Assembly: GCA_031254315.1 (NCBI GenBank) | Contig: JAIRUQ010000066.1 | Location: 1-33,861 of the forward strand | Direction: 5' to 3' | DNA length: 33,861 nt | From: Treponema sp. | Lineage (GTDB): Bacteria; Spirochaetota; Spirochaetia; Treponematales; Breznakiellaceae | Part shown: positions 9,072 through 15,444 of the stretch, piece by piece | How the letters are laid out: each line of letters opens with the position of its first letter | How positions within the stretch are numbered: the stretch's first letter is position 1 | Position numbers and translations under genes: made by a program | Notes under the pieces: model-generated | Databases searched by the model: none | Seen by the model: only the letters and a program-made list of their open reading frames with translations | Told to the model about the DNA's origin: nothing

Positions 9072-9479
9072 TTAGTTGTCGTTATAATTATGGCTATAAT
9101 CTTCTATGGTAAAAATTATATTGATGTTTTCCTTCAATAAAACATCCCTCTTTTCATATACATCGCCGTTCTCGTCAATCATTCTAAAATCATAGCGATT
9201 TTGTACGCTTAACGGTTCCGGCAGTCTAGTTCTAAAACCCCTACCGTTCGCCAGAACAGAAGTCTCACCAAGTTTGTCGTCTCCCCAGTCCTTTGCTGTT
9301 ACCGAACTGAATTGCAGAAAGTAACAAGTTTGTCCAGTATTATTTGTTATCGTAATAACCGGACCATTCTGCGATTGTGACGATGAGGCAAATTCGGGTC
9401 CATAGCGATCTGCTACCGATAGACAGCCTGTCATAACTAATACGGTTATAAAAACAAAAATGAGAGCAACCTTTTTCAT
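9072..9479 (-). CDS. Small lipoprotein of unknown function
   Basis: 135 residues. The N-terminus MKKVALIFVFITVLVMTGC is a type II signal peptide with the lipobox Cys at residue 19, in the relaxed form common in spirochaetes, so the mature protein is predicted to be lipid-anchored. The body (about 40-135) has alternating strands (GPVITITNNTGQTCYFLQFSS, NRYDFRMIDENGDVYEKRDVLLKENINIIFTIEDY) suggesting a small beta-sandwich. It is probably a client of the LolCDE system encoded nearby. It stands alone: strong ribosome site AAAGGAG (9488-9494), its own promoter (9506-9534) and a terminator (9023-9058). No family was recognised. Confidence 0.8.
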   Translation of the reverse strand: MKKVALIFVFITVLVMTGCLSVADRYGPEFASSSQSQNGPVITITNNTGQTCYFLQFSSVTAKDWGDDKLGETSVLANGRGFRTRLPEPLSVQNRYDFRMIDENGDVYEKRDVLLKENINIIFTIEDYSHNYNDN

Positions 9480-9505
9480 GTTTCCTTCTCCTTTAAATTA
9501 AGCTA

Positions 9506-9534
9506 AGTATACATCAAAATAATAATTTTGTACA
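9506..9534 (-). promoter_or_regulatory. Predicted promoter of the small lipoprotein gene
   Basis: Minus strand: TGTACA (9529-9534), 17-bp spacer, TATACT (9506-9511). The start site would be near 9500, giving a leader of about 20 nt that contains AAAGGAG, in contrast to the leaderless genes nearby. Confidence 0.5.
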
Positions 9535-9540
9535 TATTTA

Positions 9541-9851
9541 CCGGAGCCGCAAAAGAACTCACACGGAGGCACGGAGGCACAAAGTGGGAAGTCCAGAGCG
9601 TATTTTCCAAGCCTTTCTTATCACTGAAATTAAAAAAAGCATATAGGATAGTCTTTTACTTCTTCCTCCGTGTTCTCCGTGTTCGGCGCGTTGCTCAGGC
9701 TAAAGCCTTCGCGCTTTTATCGTCGCGTCAGCCTTAATTGTGCGCCACGCCGTGCAGAATAATTCATCAACACGGCTTTGCCGTACCTGCTTGGGCGTGT
9801 GGTTAAATTCTTTTTTCTTTCTTTGTGATTTAGCGCATCCATTTTAGGTCT
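9541..9851. repeat. Structured intergenic repeat region between the lipoprotein and hisS genes
   Basis: No credible gene. Left arm with CACGGAGGCACGGAGG units (from about 9561) and an inverted right arm CCTCCGTGTTCTCCGTG (about 9665-9681). These are followed by a hairpin at 9686-9714 (GCGCG...AGGC-TAAA-GCCT...CGCGC, then TTTT) and another at 9772-9784 (ACGGC-TTT-GCCGT) nested in a CACGCC/GGCGTG outer stem (about 9746-9800). The AGGC-TAAA-GCCT core is shared with the hairpin at 12846-12871. A short open frame through the left half is probably an accident of the repeat. Confidence 0.5.
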
Positions 9852-11171
9852 TTAGCGAAGAATGTTTTTCAATTTATTGATCGCTTCATCAATAGAAAGT
9901 TCGATGTTCTGCCTTGCGGAAAGATCGCGCAGGGTAACGGGAGAACTTGACGGATTTTCTCCGGGAATAAGCACATAGCGCATTCCCTTTTTTTCAGCAA
10001 GTATAAATTGTTTTACAATTTGCTTTTCATCGCAATCTTCAGTAAAAACTTCGCAGGGAATTTCCGCCTGCCTGAGTTTTTGCGCTAATGCCTGATATTT
10101 GCCGGAATCTTCTATATTAACGCAGGCAATTGCAACTAAACAGCTTTGCGCGGCAGGTAGTTTGTTAAGAGCCTCAAGGGCGGCAATCATGCGATCAAGA
10201 CCGATGGAAGTGCCGACACCACTGATTGATTCTTTGCTTTTTGAATAAAGTCCGGCGAGGTTGTCGTAACGCCCGCCTGAGCATATTGAGCCAATGTCGG
10301 GGAGTTCGTTTAAGAAGGTTTCAAATACCACGCCGGTATAGTAATCAAGTCCTCGGGTAATCGAAGGATTAAGGACGAAGGGGTCTGATTTATCACAGCC
10401 AATGGCTTCCGCCATACATTGACGAAGGGAGGTAAGCCGCTGTGCTTCAGGACAGGAACCGCCTGACAATTCAGTTAAACGCTCAAGCGTCTGCGAAAAG
10501 CCCCCTTTCGCGCTTATGAACTCCAGTATCTTCTTCGCGTTTTCTTCGCCTGTAAGTTCGGTTATGCTTTTTAATGTTTCGTCTTCTCCGATTTTACCAA
10601 GTTTGTCTACAGCGCGAAGAATCTCTACGGATTTTTCGCTCTGACCGATGTGTGAAAGGAAACGGTTAAAAAGTCCGCGGTGATTTACATGAATGGTAAC
10701 GTCAACGCCTAAATTTTTCATGGTGGTGTATATTAAAAGGATAATTTCAAAATCCGCGGACAGACTGTCGCTTCCTATGATGTCAAAATCGCACTGGGTA
10801 AATTCACGGTAACGTCCTCGCTGGGTATTTTCGCCCCTCCATACCTTTCCGATGTGATAACGCTTAAAAGGAAATGTAAGCTCCGTTTTGTGCATAGCCG
10901 TAAAACGGGCAAATGGGACAGTAAGATCGAAACGCAGAGCGATATCGCGCTCGCCATTGTCCTTAAAACGGTAAATTTGTTTTTCTGTCTCCCCGCCGCC
11001 CTTGCCAAGCAGGATTTCCGTGTATTCAATCGCCGGAGTGTCAATCGGAACAAACCCAAAAGAGCGGAATGTGTTTTCGATATTCTCAGTCAAACTTCGC
11101 CGTACTATTTCCGCGTCTGGGAGGAAATCCCTGAAGCCTTTTAGAACCTTAGGTTCGATATATGAGCTCAT
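9852..11171 (-). CDS. hisS: Histidyl-tRNA synthetase
   Basis: Class II aminoacyl-tRNA synthetase charging tRNA-His. 439 residues, within the family range of 420-460. Visible motifs: FRDFLPDAEIVRR at the start, class II motif 2 with KVWRGENTQRGRYREFTQCDFDIIG, histidine-specific RGLDYYTGVVFE and GGRYDNLAGLY, motif 3 SGVGTSIGLDRM, and a C-terminal anticodon-binding domain (about 340-439, CLVAIACVNIEDSGKYQALAQKLRQAEIPCEVF). HisZ is less likely because the catalytic motifs are intact. The ATG has no Shine-Dalgarno; a TATAGT hexamer ends 5 nt upstream. Confidence 0.96.
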   Translation of the reverse strand: MSSYIEPKVLKGFRDFLPDAEIVRRSLTENIENTFRSFGFVPIDTPAIEYTEILLGKGGGETEKQIYRFKDNGERDIALRFDLTVPFARFTAMHKTELTFPFKRYHIGKVWRGENTQRGRYREFTQCDFDIIGSDSLSADFEIILLIYTTMKNLGVDVTIHVNHRGLFNRFLSHIGQSEKSVEILRAVDKLGKIGEDETLKSITELTGEENAKKILEFISAKGGFSQTLERLTELSGGSCPEAQRLTSLRQCMAEAIGCDKSDPFVLNPSITRGLDYYTGVVFETFLNELPDIGSICSGGRYDNLAGLYSKSKESISGVGTSIGLDRMIAALEALNKLPAAQSCLVAIACVNIEDSGKYQALAQKLRQAEIPCEVFTEDCDEKQIVKQFILAEKKGMRYVLIPGENPSSSPVTLRDLSARQNIELSIDEAINKLKNILR

Positions 11172-11176
11172 ACTTA

Positions 11177-11205
11177 ACTATATTTGAAAGTTAAAAAACG
11201 CTCAA
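11177..11205 (-). promoter_or_regulatory. Predicted promoter of hisS, leaderless geometry
   Basis: Minus strand: TTGAGC (11200-11205), 17-bp spacer, TATAGT (11177-11182), then 5 nt to the ATG. The geometry is the same as at icd. Confidence 0.55.
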
Positions 11206-11230
11206 GTACAAAGAACAGAAGAAATGGCTT

Positions 11231-12067
11231 TTACAGCTTTTTTAATTCATAAGTTATTGAGGAACCTTTTACGGTAACAATGCAGTATGTACTGTTAGAA
11301 CGGAAATCCTCGATCGTAACATAGCGGACATTTCCCGTTTCATAGAAGTATCTTATGTGAGAATGTCCTGTAAACATAATTTTACATTTGTCCTTTAACA
11401 TTGAAACAATACGAGCTTGCTCCCTTAAATCGGTCATAGACATAGTTACAGGACCTTCTACAAAAGGGGGGTAATGGGTAAAGACAAAGACATTCCCGGA
11501 ATATTTTTTTAGCTCTCTTTCCAGCCAGTCAAGCTGTTCTTTTCCAAAGAAAGCATTAGCGGAATCAAGGATAAAGAGAGTCGCTTTCCCGCCGTCAATT
11601 CTGTACCTTGTTGACCCGATATTATCTCTCCAGTTATGCCAGTTGTCAAAGTATACATCGTGATTTCCGATTACAGGATAACATGGAATCCCTTCAAGGC
11701 TGTCCGCGATTTCAATAAATTTTTTTATATCCTGCTCAGAGCCGTATTGGGTAATGTCGCCTGTTATAACAACAAATTCAATTTGTGTATTGCCGGCAGT
11801 AGTATTATGGGAGTTTATTACAGCAGAAAGTTTTTCAAGCCCCCATGTTCTGCCGTCTTCTATGTGGGTGTCTGTTACCACTATAAATGAATATTCATCC
11901 GGTAAAGAGAGGGTAGTCCAGCCTTTGTCAACAAGAAATTTTAAGCTGTTTTTTTCAGCAAGACGGTCGTCCAGATCGCTTGATATAACAAAACCGAAAA
12001 AATCAATATTGCATCCGATAAAAAGGAGAAGGCTTAAGATAAAAACTTTTAAAAAATCTTTTACCAC
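11231..12067 (-). CDS. Lipoprotein metallophosphoesterase (calcineurin-like)
   Basis: Predicted two-metal phosphoesterase anchored in the envelope; substrate unknown. 278 residues. MVKDFLKVFILSLLLFIGC is a lipoprotein signal peptide (Cys19). The metal-binding motifs are complete and in order: DTH (66-68), GDITQYG (103-109), GNHD (134-137), THYPP (197-201) and GHSH (234-237). The GTG start overlaps the 3' end of the upstream beta-barrel gene by 7 bp, and GGAGGAG (12078-12084) lies 10 nt before it, so the two are translationally coupled. A periplasmic nucleotide, phosphodiester or phosphoprotein substrate would fit; the sequence does not decide. Confidence 0.88.
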   Translation of the reverse strand: MVKDFLKVFILSLLLFIGCNIDFFGFVISSDLDDRLAEKNSLKFLVDKGWTTLSLPDEYSFIVVTDTHIEDGRTWGLEKLSAVINSHNTTAGNTQIEFVVITGDITQYGSEQDIKKFIEIADSLEGIPCYPVIGNHDVYFDNWHNWRDNIGSTRYRIDGGKATLFILDSANAFFGKEQLDWLERELKKYSGNVFVFTHYPPFVEGPVTMSMTDLREQARIVSMLKDKCKIMFTGHSHIRYFYETGNVRYVTIEDFRSNSTYCIVTVKGSSITYELKKL

Positions 12068-12753
12068 GAGAATTTAACTCCTCCGCGCCAAGCTATTCCG
12101 TACAAAGTAGAGCTAAGACCGCCGCCGCCTGTTTGCATCAGCTCAAGATCGATAACGGCTGTCCATCTTTCATCCAGTTTTATTAAAGAGTTCACTGCTA
12201 ATGAATACGCGCTGATGTTTTTTGCGTGAAAATCGTTAAAGTTCCCCGCGCTTAATCCAATTTGCAGTGTTTCAATGACAACGAGATTGACGTACACATA
12301 AAGAGTCAGCACAGAATCAAATTGAGCGATTTCGTCAAAAAAAGAAGTAAATCTGAAATTTACGCCAACCGATATTCCCGCCCATTTCGCATTGTAAGAA
12401 ATAAAAGGCAGAATTGAATGTATGTTATTCTCAAATTCAGGAATCCCATTATAAATATAATATAGAGAAAAACTTAATGGTACTTTTAAAAACGGAGAGT
12501 ACCCTACGCCGGTAAACGCGGCAATATCGGTCATTCCCTCTGCTTTTCCTAACGCGACTCCGCCCCTGAATTTTATCAGATTATCAAGAGCGACAGAGCC
12601 GATAACCGAAATATCACCGTAATAATTGAAAGTACGGTTATATTCTCCCCTTATATAACCTTCAATTTCTTTTTCGGTTATTTCCAAAGCAAAAATATTT
12701 TGCAGGGAGAAAATTAATAAGAACGAGAAGAATATTCTTAGCTTTAGAGTCAT
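12061..12753 (-). CDS. Predicted outer-membrane beta-barrel protein
   Basis: 230 residues with signal peptide MTLKLRIFFSFLLIFSLQNIFA and a mature protein of alternating amphipathic strands (YIRGEYNRTFNYYGDISVIGSVALD, FSLYYIYNG, WAGISVGVNFRF, LTLYVYVNLVVIETLQIGLSAGNF). It ends in ...GIAWRGGVKFSW. A C-terminal aromatic residue on a terminal strand is the usual signature for BAM-assembled outer-membrane proteins. The length suits an 8-12 strand barrel. It heads a two-gene operon with the lipoprotein phosphoesterase. There is no Shine-Dalgarno; a near-consensus promoter lies directly upstream. Specific function unknown. Confidence 0.7.
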   Translation of the reverse strand: MTLKLRIFFSFLLIFSLQNIFALEITEKEIEGYIRGEYNRTFNYYGDISVIGSVALDNLIKFRGGVALGKAEGMTDIAAFTGVGYSPFLKVPLSFSLYYIYNGIPEFENNIHSILPFISYNAKWAGISVGVNFRFTSFFDEIAQFDSVLTLYVYVNLVVIETLQIGLSAGNFNDFHAKNISAYSLAVNSLIKLDERWTAVIDLELMQTGGGGLSSTLYGIAWRGGVKFSW

Positions 12754-12763
12754 ATTAATACTG

Positions 12764-12792
12764 AGTATAGATATTTTAAGAATTCATGTCAA
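12764..12792 (-). promoter_or_regulatory. Near-consensus sigma70 promoter of the beta-barrel gene, very short leader
   Basis: Minus strand: TTGACA (12787-12792, perfect), 17-bp spacer, TATACT (12764-12769, 5/6). Ten nt separate the -10 from the ATG, predicting a leader of only about 3-4 nt without a ribosome site. Confidence 0.7.
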
Positions 12793-12803
12793 TATTATAG
12801 ATG

Positions 12804-12841
12804 GGACTTGTGAGAGACCCCGATGGTTCTCTCACAAGTCC
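12804..12841. repeat. Perfect 14-bp inverted repeat, hairpin 1 of a three-hairpin cluster
   Basis: GGACTTGTGAGAGA (12804-12817) and its exact complement TCTCTCACAAGTCC (12828-12841) flank a 10-nt loop. It lies just upstream of the beta-barrel promoter. Confidence 0.75.
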
Positions 12842-12845
12842 TGCA

Positions 12846-12871
12846 TTTTGTAAGGCTAAAGCCTTACAAAA
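12846..12871. repeat. Perfect 11-bp inverted repeat with TAAA loop, hairpin 2 of the cluster
   Basis: TTTTGTAAGGC (12846-12856), loop TAAA, GCCTTACAAAA (12861-12871). The AGGC-TAAA-GCCT core also occurs at 9697-9708. Confidence 0.75.
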
Positions 12872-12888
12872 ACGCGACTTTTAAGGAA

Positions 12889-12918
12889 GTTGTTCAGAAA
12901 CTGAAGTTTCTGAACAAC
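12889..12918. terminator. Perfect 13-14 bp inverted repeat, hairpin 3 and likely terminator of the acyl-CoA ligase gene
   Basis: GTTGTTCAGAAACT (12889-12902) and AGTTTCTGAACAAC (12905-12918) form a stem with a TGAA tetraloop. It ends 6 bp past the stop codon of the minus-strand ligase gene. A degenerate relative lies at about 15317-15361. Confidence 0.6.
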
Positions 12919-12923
12919 ACATG

Positions 12924-14582
12924 TTACGCATACAAATGCCGCTTGATCTTCATCGTTGGTGTTTTTTCAAATGGTTTGTATTTTATTTCTATTTTGCTCA
13001 AACGTGAGAAAGATGAGAGCTTTTTATTCACCCATAAGCGTAAATCTTCAAGTTTGTGCTCAATCGCGCCTGCCGCGGCTTTTGCCGCCTCGCTTAAAAA
13101 AACAAGCGCGATAAGCTCGCCTTTCTTGCCTGAATAGACAAGCGATTCCTCTACAAGCTGTGAGGAGCCTAAAAGCCCTTCAATTTCTTCCGGGTAGATA
13201 TTTTCACCTGACGGACCGAGAATCAGCGCTTTTAGCCTTCCCCTGATATGGAGCCTTCCCTTTTTATCGAGCCTGCCAAGATCGCCTGTACGAAACCAGC
13301 CGTCGGACGTAAACGCTTCGCGGGTCTTTTCTTCATCATTGTAGTAGCCCATCATCACATTCTGACCGCGCACTTGAATTTCGCCGTCTTTTGCGCTACC
13401 TTCACATTCCGCTATTCGTATTGTTACGCCGTCTGCCGAAGTTAACCCAAAACCAAATGAAAAGCGCAAAGGTATGTTACTCGCTACTAAAGGAGCGGTT
13501 TCTGTAAGCCCATAACCTATTGTATACGGGAACTTCGCGTTGTGGAGGAATTTTTCAACTTGCGGCGAAAGCGGCGCTCCCCCAATGCCAAAAAAACGTA
13601 TGCGTCCGCCCAGAGCGGAAACAAGTTTGCGCCCGGCAAACCATACCGCCAAAGGGCGTGTAAGAGGGAATTTGTACAGTTTACTCTCGCGCAGTTTAGG
13701 CGCGATAGCGCTACTGTAAATTTTTTCTATTAATAGGGGAACCGTTACCATTACGGTCGGACGCAGGAGTTTAACGGCAGGGAGCAGAACCGAAGGTGAG
13801 GGAGGTCGGTCAAGGTAAGTTATACTCACTCCGCTGATCACAGGCGCAAGGAGACCCAAGCCGCATTCATAGGAGTGCGCGAGCGGCAGAACTGAAAGCA
13901 TGCGGTCGCGGGGAACTAATCTTCCAAAGAAAAGAGAACTAACCGCGCTGGAAATTAAATTCCTGCTTGAGAGCATCACTCCCTTATTACTGCCCTGTGT
14001 TCCGCTGGTGTAGATAATAGAGGCAAGATCATCCGCTTTCTGTTGAGGGACATCCGTACACTCATCGGTGTGAAGAGGCATTTCTTTTTCAAGACCGTTA
14101 AGAGAAACAGATATTTTCGGTGTTTCTTTGTTATCTGTCATGCTGTCAATGTAAATAAACGGTATGTTTAAAAATCCGGACAGAGAATATATCTGTTCAA
14201 ATTTTTGCGCCATTGCTCGGCTTATACAAACTGCTGAAACGTCTGAATGACTTGCTATATATTGAATCTGTTCGATAGAAAAGCCCGTGAGCAAAGGTAC
14301 TGATACCGCTCCCGCCAGAGCGATGCCAAAATAGGCAAGCGCCCATTCAGGGCAATTTTCCGATAAAAGCAGAACTTTGCCGCCGTTTGCGATGCCCAGT
14401 TGTTTTAACAAAGAGGCAATTTGACGGGCGCGGTCCCCCATCTGCGCGTATGTTATTTCCCCGCAAATTTTGCCTTCGCTGAGCATTGAAAAGGCAATTT
14501 TATCTTTATATTGGCTTGAGGCGCAAAGACATAGTTGAGCTAAAGAAGCGTCTGTTAGTGTACTTTTTGAGATTTGTTTCAT
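12924..14582 (-). CDS. AMP-forming long-chain acyl-CoA synthetase-like ligase
   Basis: 552-residue ANL-superfamily adenylating enzyme, predicted to activate a fatty acid to acyl-AMP and then acyl-CoA for lipid synthesis or recycling. Motifs: P-loop YTSGTQGSNKG (191-201), GYGLTETAP (356-364), hinge and ribose-binding DGWFRTGDLG (about 428-437), GRLKALILGPSGENIYPEEIE, and the C-terminal catalytic Lys region TPTMKIKRHLY. It is shorter than the roughly 600-residue FACL15 type. Long-chain substrate specificity is family-level inference. No Shine-Dalgarno and no convincing -10 are seen before the ATG. It is transcribed alone, with the hairpin at 12889-12918 behind it. An acyl-ACP synthetase (Aas-like) is a possible alternative. 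Confidence 0.85.
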   Translation of the reverse strand: MKQISKSTLTDASLAQLCLCASSQYKDKIAFSMLSEGKICGEITYAQMGDRARQIASLLKQLGIANGGKVLLLSENCPEWALAYFGIALAGAVSVPLLTGFSIEQIQYIASHSDVSAVCISRAMAQKFEQIYSLSGFLNIPFIYIDSMTDNKETPKISVSLNGLEKEMPLHTDECTDVPQQKADDLASIIYTSGTQGSNKGVMLSSRNLISSAVSSLFFGRLVPRDRMLSVLPLAHSYECGLGLLAPVISGVSITYLDRPPSPSVLLPAVKLLRPTVMVTVPLLIEKIYSSAIAPKLRESKLYKFPLTRPLAVWFAGRKLVSALGGRIRFFGIGGAPLSPQVEKFLHNAKFPYTIGYGLTETAPLVASNIPLRFSFGFGLTSADGVTIRIAECEGSAKDGEIQVRGQNVMMGYYNDEEKTREAFTSDGWFRTGDLGRLDKKGRLHIRGRLKALILGPSGENIYPEEIEGLLGSSQLVEESLVYSGKKGELIALVFLSEAAKAAAGAIEHKLEDLRLWVNKKLSSFSRLSKIEIKYKPFEKTPTMKIKRHLYA

Positions 14583-14639
14583 ACTAATTTAGAGCGAAAT
14601 ATTGGGAAAAGGTTGCAAGAAAATGAAAAAAAGAAGAAT

Positions 14640-14710
14640 AACCACGGAGTACACGGAGTTCTGGTAAGATTTTTGCCTCTTTCTCCGTGTACTCCGTGTC
14701 ATCCGTGGTT
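14640..14710. repeat. Compact ACGGAG/CTCCGT inverted repeat element
   Basis: AACCACGGAGTACACGGAG (14640-14658) faces CTCCGTGTACTCCGTG (14683-14698) and CATCCGTGGTT (14700-14710). The arms can fold into a long hairpin with a loop of about 24 nt. It lies between the rubrerythrin 3' end and the ligase 5' end, and is the shortest and cleanest of three such elements in the window. Confidence 0.7.
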
Positions 14711-14754
14711 TTATTTTCTTCTTGGATAACCACGTCACTTACGAGTTATTAAGG

Positions 14755-15294
14755 TTAAAAGTACCGCTTTAGAAGTCCCTTAAAACCGGCGCAATGGCGG
14801 GCTTCATCGCGAGCCATTTCGTGGACTGAATCGTGAATAGCGTCCAGACCCTTTTCTTTTGCCCTTTTGGCAATGTCGGTCTTTCCGGCGCAGGCTCCGA
14901 ATTCGGCTTCAATTCTCAATTCAAGATTTTTCTTTGTGCTGTCTGTGATAACCTCGCCTAGAAGCTCCGCGAAACGGGAGGCATGCTCCGCTTCTTCAAA
15001 AGCATAGCGCTTGTAGGCTTCCGCGACTTCAGGATAACCTTCGCGCTCCGCTACACGGGACATAGCCAAATACATCCCCACTTCACAACATTCACCGTTA
15101 AAGTGCGCTTGCAGGTCTTTTACAATATCCGCGTCTACGCCCTTTGCGACTCCGACTACATGCTCTGCGGCATAAGCGCCGCCTGAAGCCTGCTCCTTAA
15201 ACTTTTCCGCCGGAACTTTGCACTGCGGACACTGCGCCGGCGGCTGATCACCTGTATGTACATAACCGCAAACTGAACAAACCCATTTCTTCAT
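14755..15294 (-). CDS. Reverse-type rubrerythrin (rubredoxin domain N-terminal)
   Basis: Non-haem iron peroxidase that reduces hydrogen peroxide in anaerobes. 179 residues. The rubredoxin-like iron centre is at the N-terminus (C6-x2-C9 and C22-x2-C25 in [25 protein letters not shown]). The ferritin-like di-iron four-helix domain follows (about 45-179), with ligands in [29 protein letters not shown] and [10 protein letters not shown]. Classical rubrerythrin has the opposite order, so this is the revRbr arrangement known from Clostridium. AAGGAG (15301-15306) lies 6 nt before the ATG. Monocistronic; the neighbours suggest no special redox partner. Confidence 0.93.
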   Translation of the reverse strand: MKKWVCSVCGYVHTGDQPPAQCPQCKVPAEKFKEQASGGAYAAEHVVGVAKGVDADIVKDLQAHFNGECCEVGMYLAMSRVAEREGYPEVAEAYKRYAFEEAEHASRFAELLGEVITDSTKKNLELRIEAEFGACAGKTDIAKRAKEKGLDAIHDSVHEMARDEARHCAGFKGLLKRYF

Positions 15295-15316
15295 AATTTA
15301 CTCCTTAAATTTATTG

Positions 15317-15361
15317 AAGTTGTTAAGAAACATCGTACCAAAGGTACACAGTTTCAGAACG
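15317..15361. repeat. Imperfect nested hairpin upstream of the rubrerythrin gene
   Basis: GTTGTTAAGAAAC (from about 15317) faces GTTTCAGAACGAC (to about 15361), with a perfect inner hairpin GTACC-AAA-GGTAC. The outer arms match the perfect hairpin at 12889-12918 with a few changes, so both look like copies of one dispersed element. It sits in the 5' region of the rubrerythrin transcript. Confidence 0.45.
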
Positions 15362-15432
15362 ACTTTATTGTAAATTATAGTCGGCTGTTTTGGCAATGGG
15401 GTATCTTTATATTATTTTTATATTAAAAAAGT

Positions 15433-15438
15433 TATAAT
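15433..15438 (+). promoter_or_regulatory. -10 hexamer of the MATE gene, leaderless geometry
   Basis: A perfect TATAAT ends 6 nt before the ATG at 15445. No recognisable -35 is present 15-19 bp upstream in the AT-rich lead. Confidence 0.5.
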
Positions 15439-15444
15439 TTGACC

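Noticed and set aside
9528-9737. 69-codon plus-strand frame in the hisS-lipoprotein gap
   Set aside because: Runs through the ACGGAG repeat arms (RRHGGT, RVLRVRR wording) and starts in the -35 region of the lipoprotein promoter.
12804-12918. Possible CRISPR-like array
   Set aside because: The three units have different sequences, there are no equal-length spacers and no cas genes.
14583-14639. Leaderless promoter for the acyl-CoA ligase gene
   Set aside because: The best -10-like hexamers near the ATG match only about 4 of 6 positions, and the TTGCAA upstream is at the wrong spacing, so it was not counted with the seven genes.
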